A program made the translations under genes and the position numbers. 64,000 nt of DNA. Origin: Lepidostoma basale. Its lineage: Eukaryota; Arthropoda; Insecta; Trichoptera; Lepidostomatidae. Of the stretch, positions 54,601-63,844 are shown piece after piece. Positions within the stretch are counted from its first letter, which is position 1; each line of letters starts with the position of its first letter. The notes under the pieces were generated by a model. It did no database searches. It was not told the DNA's origin and saw only the letters and a program-made list of their open reading frames with translations. Where the stretch lies: contig JAHDVF020001020.1 of NCBI GenBank assembly GCA_022606425.2, positions 186,001 through 250,000 on the forward strand, written 5' to 3'.

Positions 54601-55555
54601 AAAATTTATTATTTATTTTACATATAAAAAAACCATTATCTGTTTCCATAAAGGCAATATTTGAGCATTAAAAAACAATCAAGGAACAGAAACAAGTTAA
54701 TAGTGTACGAATAATCATTTGTCTAAGTGAATGATATTCACCGATTTTTTAGTATAAACTTTGAAATATGATTGAATAGATTATTGTGTGATATCTGTTA
54801 TCTTGATGATTTAAAAAAAACATTATTATACTTTTTTATAAATCCTTCCAATTTTGTTAATTTCACTCTATATTTAAAAAATGAACTTGAAATGAAAAAA
54901 GAATTTAAACAGTAACATTTCGATAATATTTTGCAATGTTTATTATTTCTGGAACGAGATAAAAGGGACATTTTTCGTTGAAAAGAAAATGCTTGTACAA
55001 TAACTGCCTACTTAAATTAAAAACACATTTTGAAATTAAATCTGGAAGTGACAGACCGTAAATTTTTTTACAGTTTTCCAGGTAAAAAAATTGCCTGCCG
55101 GATAAGGGAGTCGTCCATTTTGAATATCACGTTCTTCTGTTTCCGTTAAAAAGGTTAGCTACCTTGTTCTCTTTACTCTCCTTCGTAGTGACACTTAATT
55201 TTGTTTTTCGGAAATAATTAAGGTACTTTAACGTGTTAAAAAATAAAAATATTTTGTCCTATTTATAATTGGTAGACGAATTTACGAAACAGGTATGATT
55301 TGTAATGTGTTAAATATTCTCATATTGCAAATGGAAGTACTCTCACAATTTGAATGAATGTTCTAGTGGTATAAAATTCCTCTTCACGCTGTAATTTCAT
55401 TAAAAACTCTTAAAATATTTTTTTGTTTCTGAAACGGTGAATATTCGGGCATTAAGCAAATAGATATTAGGTTAATTGGAAATCTTAAAATAAAGAGAGA
55501 AATATTCCAAACATTCACGATTTTTTTCAAATAAGATAATATTTATGTGTAGAAA
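54601..55555. other. AT-rich spacer, nothing recognised
   Basis: No frame or motif seen. 55090-55180 is slightly GC-richer. Confidence 0.4.
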
Positions 55556-56085
55556 TAGAGCATGGAACTGGTAAAAATAATAATAGAAGTAGAATTAACG
55601 CAGTAGAAATGAGATCTCTTAGACGAAACTGTTATAAAATCTATACATGATAGGGTATCAAATGCAATGTTAGATATGAATATAGTGCGAATAATACTAA
55701 ACTTGTGAACAAAATCATGAACGTTGAGAAGTAATTAATACGAATGAAAACGTCAGTTTTCTAGAAGTTTTATTATATTTTATGGGAATGACATGTTTCG
55801 CCCTTTTAAGGCATTATCAAATGTCATTTGATTTGCCTTGACATTTTTGCCTTTGCATTTGATAGTGCCTTAGAAGGGCGAAACGTGTCATTCTCATAAA
55901 ATACAATAAAACTTCTAGAAAACTGACGTTTTCATTCGTATTATTTTTTTAATATGGAGTTTTATATCATTGTTCAAGAAACAATAAATATATCGAGAGA
56001 AGTATGTTATGAATGAAGGGTGTGGCGTTCAATTCTTTATGTCTACCCCTTAAGGAGACGGCGTGATGGTTATTCAGTTCATATA
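55556..56085 (+). pseudogene. RTE1 LINE fragment split by MITE A
   Basis: 55556-55731 corresponds to the SMELV...SRINAVEMRSLRR, DRVSNA and NKIMN region. 55988-56085 resumes at the RE-VC region and ends GGAGACGGCGTGATGGTTAT. Part of the coding region between them is deleted as well. Confidence 0.75.
55732..55990. repeat. Foldback MITE family A, copy 11 (good copy)
   Basis: Well-preserved arms. Minus block: TTGATAA (55820-55814), T, GCC, loop, GGGC, GAAAC (55799-55795), AT, GTC (55792-55790). Plus block: TTGATAG (55859-55865), T, GCC/GGGC, GAAAC, GT, GTC (55887-55889). Inserted in an RTE1 fragment. Confidence 0.88.
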
Positions 56086-56106
56086 ATTCTTTAAAACTTA
56101 TTTCAT

Positions 56107-56145
56107 ACTGATAAAACTGCCAGTTTTCTAGAAGTTATATTATGC
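56107..56145 (+). repeat. Foldback MITE family A, scrap
   Basis: CTGCCAGTTTTCTAGAAGTT and ATATTAT only. Confidence 0.4.
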
Positions 56146-56554
56146 ACTATTTATTTTAGATAAACTAAAGGTGTTTATTATTCACTATTAGACAATTCAA
56201 CTTGCTAAATATTCAATTCTTGTACAATTTTTAAATAATGCCATTACAATGCAAATAATACCACTCTCATAAAATACAGTTAAATTTCTGTTAACTTGAA
56301 TAAAATAATTACTTACTTATACAGGCGATGTGTCCACTGCTGGACAAAGGATTCCTTTAATATTATTAAATACTTTGGGAAAACAATTCTGTAACTATTA
56401 TACATCTGAATAACTTTTCGAAATGAAATCTATTTTAGAATGACACACATGCTCTTATTCAGTAAATTTTAAAATAAAATAAATCCCCAATAATATGTGA
56501 TACTTAATGACAAAATAAAATCTGAAACCATTATGCAACTGAACATCTTTTTAA

Positions 56555-56757
56555 AAATATCGTTTTTTTAATGGAATAACATGTATCGCCCTTTTAAGGC
56601 ATTATCAAATTAAATTAATTTGATAATGCCTCAGAAGGGCAAAACATGTCATTCCATATGTATGGTATATAAAAGAAAACACCTTAAAGACAGACATTTT
56701 CATTCATATTAATTATTTAATATGGAGTTTTGCATCTTTGTTCAAGAAACAATAAAA
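56555..56757. repeat. Foldback MITE family A, copy 12
   Basis: ACATGTATCGCCCTTTTAAG to its inverse TCAGAAGGGCAAAACATGTC around a short AATTTAATT-type loop. The right outer end TTAATATGGAGTTTTGCATC is intact. Confidence 0.8.
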
Positions 56758-57904
56758 TAATACGAAAAAAATATTTTAATAGCTAGGTATTCTTGCAAAA
56801 TAACCGCATTGTGTTTTAGACAATCGACATGTATCAATGTATTGAAGTGATAACAAAGAACTATTGTTTGGCGGATTCCCTGTGGATAATACATTGTCCA
56901 CTTAAACCGTCTTGTAATAGAGATTATACAAAAACTATATTCTTTGCAGAGAAGATGTAAGGAGAACTAACAGTCGGATAAAATTAATCTTCCTCTTACG
57001 AATCGAGCCCCTACTAGGGGATTAATGTTCGCTCTATTGTCTGCTTATTAAGATGTGTTTACAATTTGGGGGTGGCGCCCGCGATGCTTGGGAATGGCTC
57101 GTTTCCCGTAAAATGACTTACTTCGCCAACTATTTCAATCATGTAAGCCACCATGTTTAGCAAGCCTAACCTAAATTATTTACTTTCTTCGTGGGAACGG
57201 ATTTATAGCCCTCCATTTTAATGAGATAAGTTAGCTGAAAGGAGGTGATGTACGGGGATAGAGAAATCTTAGGATGTGATTAACGTCTAAGCACACTTTA
57301 CTCTATTGTAAGGTATCAGGTTCTAATTGATTAGTTGTAAGTTATAGTGTGAGTTGCCTCAGGGATGCAATATCAATGTTATGATTAGTTTCTTACTCTT
57401 AAGCTTAATTTTTATTTTTTTTAATGCTTCTCTGTTTATAATGTAATTGCAAATGATTTGGAATTGTATGTCTGTAATGTTTGTGATTATTAGCAAAATA
57501 AATTAAATAAAATGAAAATAAATGAAAAAAAATGAAAGTTACGTAAATATCTACGTTAGCCAGTACTTAACAAAAGTTTAATCAAATCATACAAGATAAA
57601 GTTTGTTAAATGATTTAATTTTGAAGCACTGTTATTATATTGACCAGAAGATGTAATTATGCGGACCAATTGTTATTATACAAAAAATGAGATGGCAGTT
57701 AGCTGCCGAAACCAACCGAAGCCATAAAGCTAAGTGCAGTTAAACTATATATATACCAAAAAAATATTTTTAATATTTTTTCTTTCATTAAGAAAAATAT
57801 TTTCGTATACAACAGGTCGTTTGAACCCAATTACTCAATACAATTTGTTTTTAACGATTACATTAATTCTCATGACATATGATGAATATGATCACAATAA
57901 CATT
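56758..57904. other. AT-rich spacer, nothing recognised
   Basis: 57040-57130 is GC-richer without motif. No shared repeat. Confidence 0.4.
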
Positions 57905-58232
57905 TTAAACAAATAAACAAATCATCACGCCGTTTCGCCGCAGGGGTTGGCAGAGAGAATGGACCACCATACTACTCTATCCTGGCAAACCTCTCTAGCT
58001 TCCTCCACATTCATACAGCGAGTCATACACGCACGTCGATTCCTCCGACTTCTAACATGACCAACCTTTAAAATTAGAATAATTTGGTCATGCCATGTAT
58101 TTCTCGGTCTGCCTCGACTCCGAGTCAATTGATATTATTAACGTATACTTTCTTAACCATTTTTTCGCCATCTTCTGCTGGTTCCATGCTTCGCTTCCAT
58201 ACGTTGGGTTGGGACCAGAACTCCAATGAAAA
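57905..58232 (-). pseudogene. RTE1 LINE 3' fragment, GTTT tail, internal deletion
   Basis: Frame 57925-58128: SRGRPRNTWHDQI, KVGHVRSRRNRRACMTRCMN, VWWSILSANPCGETA. After MVKKVY a deletion joins GSEAW-type sequence (GSQPN-like, forward GGTTCCATGCTTCGCTTCCA) near 58180-58230. Confidence 0.85.
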
Positions 58233-58329
58233 ACAATAAAAAAATCGAAATAAGTAGTTCAATATTTACGATGTTATGACAAATAATTCTTGAACCACCC
58301 ATGACTTCCCTCAAATTGTATTTCTTTTT

Positions 58330-58461
58330 TGGCATTTGATGATCCGTCACTCGTAATGCCAAATTTCGCTAGTTAAGGGATCATTTTTTTCACAATCTGT
58401 TTTGCTCGTTCTGTGAATTACTTAACATGAAAGGTGCTCGTTATGAAGGTTCAACTGTAAT
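58330..58461 (-). mobile_element. pogo/Tigger-like terminal fragment
   Basis: On the minus strand it starts CAGTTGAACCTTCATAACGA and continues TGTGAAAAAAATGATCCCTT and GCGAAATTTGGCATTACGAG. It aligns with 17405-17495 and adds a possible transposase start (MPKKKY). Only the terminus remains. Confidence 0.75.
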
Positions 58462-58955
58462 GAATTTCGATTGTAATATTTATAAATAAACAAGATTCAT
58501 TTTTAAATAAATAAAAATACATCATTTGTATTTTACATACTAAAATGAAATACATAAAAGATCATCGTTTACTTTTATAATAAAAATAAAATTTCTAATA
58601 ATTGTTGATGTTGCTTTTAGAAATTAATGGTAAAATTACATAATGTTTAAAATGTACTATTACAAAAAGCGTTTATTTAAATCATGATTAATACAAGCAC
58701 CCGTGATAAAATTTTAGAAAAATGTACGTAATCATTCATGTATTCGAAACTTTTTTGAAAGCATATAATATTATAATATATATGGCCGATTAATGCTTGT
58801 TGGCTTATTTTCCGTAAGTAGGTCAAACTGTTAGGCTTGTGTATAGTTTGACTCACCACTGTTTGTGTTGAATAAATTTGTAAACTATCTAAACCAAATC
58901 CCAAGGTCCAATTTACACGTTCAACTTTGGTGACCGCCAATAGTAAAATGATTCC
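58462..58955. other. AT-rich spacer, nothing recognised
   Basis: The frame 58677-59072 (minus) overlaps R2 and has no motif. Confidence 0.4.
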
Positions 58956-59530
58956 CATTGTACGTAACATATTGGAACTATAATAAAACTTTCGTGGCAG
59001 AGTAGCATGAGCTATGACTGCCACACCGATAGTCCCGGAATCCATTCCCGGCGATGGTAGTATGACTGTCACACAGTTTTTGATCGGTGTAGAATTTACA
59101 TGGAAAGAGCCATGTTCGGAATAATCCTAAGAGACAGAGTCAGAAACGATACGGTGAGAGAAAAAACAAAGGTCACTGACATCATCCACCGGGTAGCGAC
59201 TCTAAAATGGCAATGGGCAGGTCACGTAGACAGAAGCTCAGATAAAAAGTGAACAAGACGACTGCTGACTTGGAAACCATGGACGGCAAAGAGAAGTGCA
59301 GGGCGACCGTAACTACGGTGGAAGGATGATCTGAACCGACATGATCTGATATAGTCTGCACAGGACAGAGTGACATGGAAGCGAATGGGGGAGACCTTTG
59401 TCCAGGAGTGGACGGGAATAGGGTGAAGAAGATGAAGAAGAAGAAGAAGTAGAATTCACGTGACAATAAAATGGCGAAAGATTAACTATTACATGTCATG
59501 AGAATCAATAGCTAAAGAATTATGTACAGT
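58956..59530 (-). repeat. Dispersed repeat R2, interrupted copy
   Basis: 58980-59102 and 59449-59530 together match 46490-46665 in inverse orientation. The interruption is an RTE2 LINE. Confidence 0.75.
59103..59448 (+). mobile_element. RTE2 LINE 3' end with GAA tail and 14-bp target duplication
   Basis: Plus strand: MERAMFGIILRDRVRNDTVR, KVTDIIHRVATLKWQWAGHV, RPW-type remnants, LRWKDDLNRHD, DRVTWKRMGE, then a GATGAAGAAGAAGAAGAAG tail. It is flanked by GTAGAATTTACATG (59089-59102) and GTAGAATTCACGTG (59449-59462), a duplication with two mismatches. 5' truncated. The minus frame 59182-59466 is antisense. Confidence 0.85.
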
Positions 59531-59689
59531 AATTGATGTTTAATAACCTGCTGTATACAAATGTATAAAGCAACGAGAAAATACCTCATTAAAGGCCCAA
59601 GTGGCATACCAAGAACCAACATAAAAAAATGTTACACTCTCGTGCAAACCAATCCCTTAGATTGAAAAATAGATATATATCAAGTTATA

Positions 59690-59860
59690 TTATAATACCA
59701 ACTCTTATTTATGGAAGTGAAGCTTGGAGGTGGAAAAATAATTATAAAAGTCGTGGAAATGAGATAACATAGATGAATCTGTGGTAAAACGAAATATAAT
59801 AAACATTTTAGTATACCATTCCTTCATAAGTTTAATAAATATAGGATACCTGAGATGGTA
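59690..59860 (+). mobile_element. RTE1-like fragment, highly diverged
   Basis: ATACCAACTCTTATTTATGG then AAGTGAAGCTTGGAGGTGGA gives IPTLIYGSEAWRWK, the RTE1 signature, followed by KSRGNEI and stops. Confidence 0.6.
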
Positions 59861-60540
59861 TGGATATACGTCATCCGCTTCACCCACTATCTTCTTTCGC
59901 CTTCCACATTCCGTCACCCTTCCCTAACATTCATTAAGTCGTTGGGATGCATCCTTTTTAATGTCCCAGCCATGGTCTATTGACCGTTTTTCTACCTCCT
60001 GGGTGCCCATTTAATTTTTGTTTGGGATTTGTTACGATAGCATTAGCTCTAGACTAAAATATCACGGGTATGCTATTTGGCAATTTTTAAAGATATTTTT
60101 GAGTCAGTTGAACTATCATTATAGTCACCACCTCACAAAAACGAATACAATGTTTTAAGAATTTGATGAGGTGTTAATAATGGATTTAGTATTACAAATG
60201 ATACAATAGATTTATTCTGAATACGATATAATTAACAAAACATGACCTTATGTAAAGGTTATGAAACAACACTGTTCGAATGTTATGTAAGTTGGATACG
60301 TGTATGTAACACTGCAAATTGAAGTTTATCGAATAATTCCCACGGGAGTTTATCGAAAGCCCGTAGTTTTTACGGGTTCTACACTACTAACCTAACTTGT
60401 CTGCGGACAAATTCCACAGAAATTCTGCCTTAAAGTATTTCAGTAGAGTAAGATAGAAAATATTTCAAGATTTGAAACTTTTATAGTTATGTTGAAAAAA
60501 TGTAGTAGGTACCTATTAAAACATATAAGGATTTGTCATT
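59861..60540. other. Unassigned stretch
   Basis: 59860-60010 may be the antisense of another LINE end but is too degraded to name. The rest is AT-rich with no motif. Confidence 0.3.
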
Positions 60541-60594
60541 TTCTTTTTTTATATACTTTTTTTATATACTTTGTATACAACACTATTAAAATTA

Positions 60595-60638
60595 CATATC
60601 AGACAGGTTTCGGACAACCAGTCCTTCTTCAGTGATAC
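60595..60638 (-). ncRNA. Hammerhead-like ribozyme, most complete copy (family B)
   Basis: Minus strand, 5' to 3': stem I GTATCA (60638-60633), core CTGAAGA (60632-60626), one extra A (60625), stem II GGAC/GTCC around TGGTT (60624-60612), GAAAC (60611-60607), CT, cleavage triplet GTC (60604-60602), and TGATAT (60601-60596). TGATAT pairs with stem I over six positions, the outermost a wobble. All invariant core positions are present. Stem III can form only two pairs (AC/GT), as in the minimal hammerheads of Penelope-like elements, which are thought to cleave as dimers. The extra nucleotide after the core recurs in every family here. Confidence 0.75.
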
Positions 60639-60645
60639 TAACTCA

Positions 60646-62778
60646 AACTAACTAACTTACCATCACGCCGTCTCCCCGGAGGGGTAGGCAGAAAGAATGG
60701 AATGCCACACTGTTCTGTCCTGACATACGTCTCTCGCTTCCTCTACATTCATACATCTTGTCATGCACGCACGTCGATTTTTCCGACTCCTCACGTGACC
60801 GACATTCAATATTTGATTGATTTGATCGTGCCACGTTTTCCTCGGCCTTCCTCTATTTCTAGCTCCGTTCACGCCGTTTACATATACCTTCTTTACCATT
60901 CTGTCTTCACTCATTCTTTTGATTGGTGGGATAGTTGCCTTATGAAATGAGTTAAAACAATATTTTTAATGTATTATTTTATTTTGTCACAATTATGTCA
61001 CAATCATTTTCGGCCCTTAAAACTAACATTATAATTCAGTTTAGCAATTTTATACCTAATATTTTATACGAAAGTTTTTTTTTTCATTTGCAAAAGTTTA
61101 GCCCGTCTACATTGATTACAGATATTTCCGTACAAAGTGCAACTCTTGAAGCCACTTCCTGCATATAATACGAGTACATTGTATCCAATCCACCTAAGAT
61201 TTTTCCGGTAATTTTCAAAACATTCCACGCATTCATGGTTACTTTATTCATCTTCATCACTATCTTCTGAAACTACTCTAGGTGTTTTTTTGACAGTAAT
61301 GAAGTTATCTGCACTTCAGATAAGGTACGTTGTTTGCTATTTTTGCATAACAAGCGTGGGTTGGCTTTACCATTAACTTTATTTTCCTTTGCAGAAATAT
61401 TTTCTTTAGTGGTCAGTAGGTACTGCAGCCGATTGCTTCCCTCTCTTGTATAATGGCATATAGCGTTTTTAAGAACATCTTCGGTCCATATGGCTCTTGG
61501 TCTTGCTCTTCCAATTTTGCGTACGTATTTGCGTAGAATTGCTGGAAAATAAAAACGCTGAATTAGTGTGGGATAGATGCCCCTAAGGGCAACTATACTC
61601 ACGAAGACTGGGGCATCTATCCTTTTTGGAGGGGATAGACGCCTTTAAATATATAAAATAAGTTAACTGAAAAAAATACTAAATCACAGTACAATCTTTG
61701 CATTTAGTGTATACATTGATCGTAAACATAAAAATATTATCACTTACCTCATACGCTCAAAAGTTCCGAGCGAAATGATAAAGTAGGAAATCGGAATCCA
61801 GCAATCGTTCGAGCGTAATCACCTATTTAACAAGTTCCTCACTCACACGACCGTCACAACGCGATTCACTGGGCACCCTGGCGGAGAGTGGGGTAGAGCT
61901 TTGTTATAAAGTCAAAATCGGCAGTGTTAGTATGCATAATAGTTATGCATGTCTCGATATGATAATCGTGGCATCTATCCCCCTGTGGCATCTATCCCAC
62001 TTTTACCCTACTTGCATTTGTCACTCTATCATATACAGATTTGCCACACATTCGTCTTAGAGATCTCATTTCTACTGCATTTATTCTACTTTCATCCTTC
62101 TTTTGCCAGTTCCATGCTTCACTTCCATACATAAGGGTCGGCACAAGAACACCATTGTGCACTGCCATCTTAGCTTTTTGGATAGGCTTTTGTTTGCGAT
62201 GACAACTTTAAGTGCACCATTTATTCTGTTGCCTGCCCCAACCCTTCTTTCAATATCCTTCTCCACCCTCCCATCATTTGTAAACATACTTCCTAAATAA
62301 ACAAATTCATCCACTTGTTCCAGATTTTCACCGTTTACACTAATGTTGCAGACTGTCATGCTTCCTTCTTTTTCGAAAATCATTACCTTAAACTTATTCA
62401 CATTCATCATCAAATCGTATCGCTTGCATACCTCATACATACTAGACACCAGGGCTTGCAGTTCATGCTCGTTGTCTGCAAGTAGCACAGCGTCGTCCGC
62501 ATACAACAAACAGCTTACTGACACACCTTCCATTTTTACACCTGCTTCCAACCCTTTCAGCTCTTTCATACACTTGTCCATATATAGATTAAACAACCAT
62601 GGAGACATTACACACCCCTGTTTGACACCTTTATTGACATCAAACCAGGCTGTAAGATCCCCATTTACTCTGACACTAGCAGTGCTTTCTGTGTACAGCG
62701 ATGTAATTGCCGTGATCAGTTTTGTGTTTATTCCATATTCCGACAATATTTCCCACAGTTTACCTCTATCTACGCGAG
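60646..62778 (-). pseudogene. RTE1 LINE, split copy, GTTA-type tail
   Basis: 3' part: 60646-60918, with frame 60663-60914 (RMVKKVYVNGVNG, RGRPRKTWHDQINQ, AYPSGETA). 5' part: 62010-62778, with frame 62081-62746 (GVKQGCVMSPWLFNLY, LLYADDAVLLAD, YLGSMFTNDG) plus KSVYDRVTNAS. About 30 codons between the parts (KGSLRWFGHMER) are missing where the pogo-like element sits. Truncated at the DRVDRGKLW motif. Confidence 0.88.
60919..62009 (-). pseudogene. pogo-like DNA transposon inside RTE1, internally deleted
   Basis: Terminal repeats: GTGGGATAGTTGCC (60926-60939) and, inverted, GGCATCTATCCCAC with TTTTACCC (61987-62008). GGGATAGATGCCCC-like motifs recur just inside (61567, 61607, 61635, 61969). The minus frame 61273-61602 has RKYVRKIGRARP and IWTEDVLKNAI, a psq-type helix-turn-helix start. 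61060-61290 gives HECVECFENYRKNLRWIGY then CTLYGNICNQC, the cysteine-rich C-terminus of pogo-type transposases. The DDE catalytic core is deleted. Confidence 0.78.
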
Positions 62779-62833
62779 TGATACATATTATAAAGATACA
62801 TATTTAATATTTTAAATATGTATTTTTGTAATA

Positions 62834-62862
62834 TGTATGACGGCGTGATGGTTAGATAGTTA
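62834..62862 (+). mobile_element. RTE1 LINE stub (3' terminus only)
   Basis: GACGGCGTGATGGTTAGATA then GTTAATAAATTA: about 15 bp of element plus tail, ending the family B arm. Confidence 0.6.
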
Positions 62863-62917
62863 ATAAATTAATAAAATAATAATTAGTAATTTGTATTAAC
62901 ACCACTTTATTTGGTAA

Positions 62918-62957
62918 CACCAACCGGTTTCGCTCCCACCGGAGCTTCGTCAGAGTG
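62918..62957 (-). ncRNA. Hammerhead-like ribozyme (family D, left arm)
   Basis: Minus strand: stem I CACT (62957-62954) pairs with GGTG (62921-62918) over four positions. Core CTGACGA (62953-62947) matches CUGANGA. An extra A is followed by a perfect 5-bp stem II GCTCC/GGAGC around GGTG (62945-62932), GAAAC (62931-62927), CG and GTT (62924-62922). GUU is an allowed but slower cleavage triplet by family knowledge. Confidence 0.7.
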
Positions 62958-63007
62958 AGAGAATAAACCGTTCAGTTTATAATCAGAGAATAATCAGTTA
63001 ATTCTCT

Positions 63008-63047
63008 CATCCTGACGAAGCTCCGGCAGGAGCGAAACCGGTTGGTG
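63008..63047 (+). ncRNA. Hammerhead-like ribozyme (family D, right arm)
   Basis: Stem I CATC (63008-63011) pairs with GGTG (63044-63047). Core CTGACGA (63012-63018), extra A (63019), stem II GCTCC/GGAGC around GGCA (63020-63033), GAAAC (63034-63038), CG, GTT (63041-63043). The stem I strand differs from the left arm (CATC against CACT), yet both pair with GGTG. Confidence 0.7.
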
Positions 63048-63090
63048 TGACCAAATAAAGTGGTGTTAATACAATTTATTAAAAGTGTAT

Positions 63091-63844
63091 TATAATTTTA
63101 TTCAATAATGTCACACCACAAATTATTAATTCATGGATCAAAATGAAGAAGAACACAGAAGACATATTAATATAAAATTTGGCAAAAATAACAGAAATTA
63201 TTTCGATTTTATACTTATTTCATTTCACGTATAAAGGGTAATTTAATTGGTACGATACATAATAAGACAAAATGTTCTATAATTTTAAAGTAATATTTCA
63301 TCCAATAAGTCACTTTTTACTTTACAATCAAGGTTTAAGTGTTAATTACTTGAATAAGAATCTCCATTATCTGTACTTAATTTTGCTAAATAAATTTATT
63401 AATGAACAAATAATCGTCAATTTAATTTCGGGTCTTAAAACATTGCCGACCTTGTTATCCAAGGTGCTTTACATTCTGATTGGGGGAACATTGATGCTTA
63501 TAATCACAAAATATAAATTAATTATCAGCGACAGGTAATCGTTGCAAAATGCTACGGGGTGATTTATGGGGCGAAAGTTTGACGGCAATAAATATAATTG
63601 GTTTAGAGCGGCCGCAGCGGAGAGAGAGATCTAATCTGGACCGAGTTACCCTTAACGACAGCCGGATAAATTTACTACCCTCTCTGTGAACTACTTTTGA
63701 CTTTGGCATAAATGATTCTGACCACTTCTTGAAACTTTATTCTTCCGATGTCTTCATTGCATTTAGAGTAGCTGTTCTTATGTTTAGGGGAAGTTGTCAC
63801 GAATTAGTTTATGTAGACTTTAAAAATTGTATAATATTATATAA
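63091..63844. other. Unassigned stretch
   Basis: The frame 63272-63538 (88 residues) is AT-biased with no domain. 63540-63670 is GC-richer (contains AGAGCGGCCGCAGCGGAGAG), and the minus frame 63518-63709 across it is not recognised. Confidence 0.3.

Larger units (their letters stand above)
60541..62835. repeat. Hammerhead foldback family B, split by RTE1 (itself split by a pogo element)
   Basis: 60541-60646 is one arm (TATACTTTGTATACAACACT, then the hammerhead block). 62776-62835 is the continuation (GTGATACATATTATAAAGAT and an ATTTAATATTTTAAAT centre). The sequence GTGATAC is present on both sides of the RTE1 insertion (60632-60638 and 62778-62784). The second arm is cut off by a tiny RTE1 stub. 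Confidence 0.75.
62885..63090. repeat. Foldback family D with paired hammerheads
   Basis: Arms of about 85 bp: TTGTATTAACACCACTTTAT outward left, AAAGTGGTGTTAATACAATT outward right. The centre AATCAGAGAATAATCAG is unpaired. Both arms hold complete hammerhead-like motifs. Almost no mismatches between arms, so it is recent or maintained. Confidence 0.85.
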
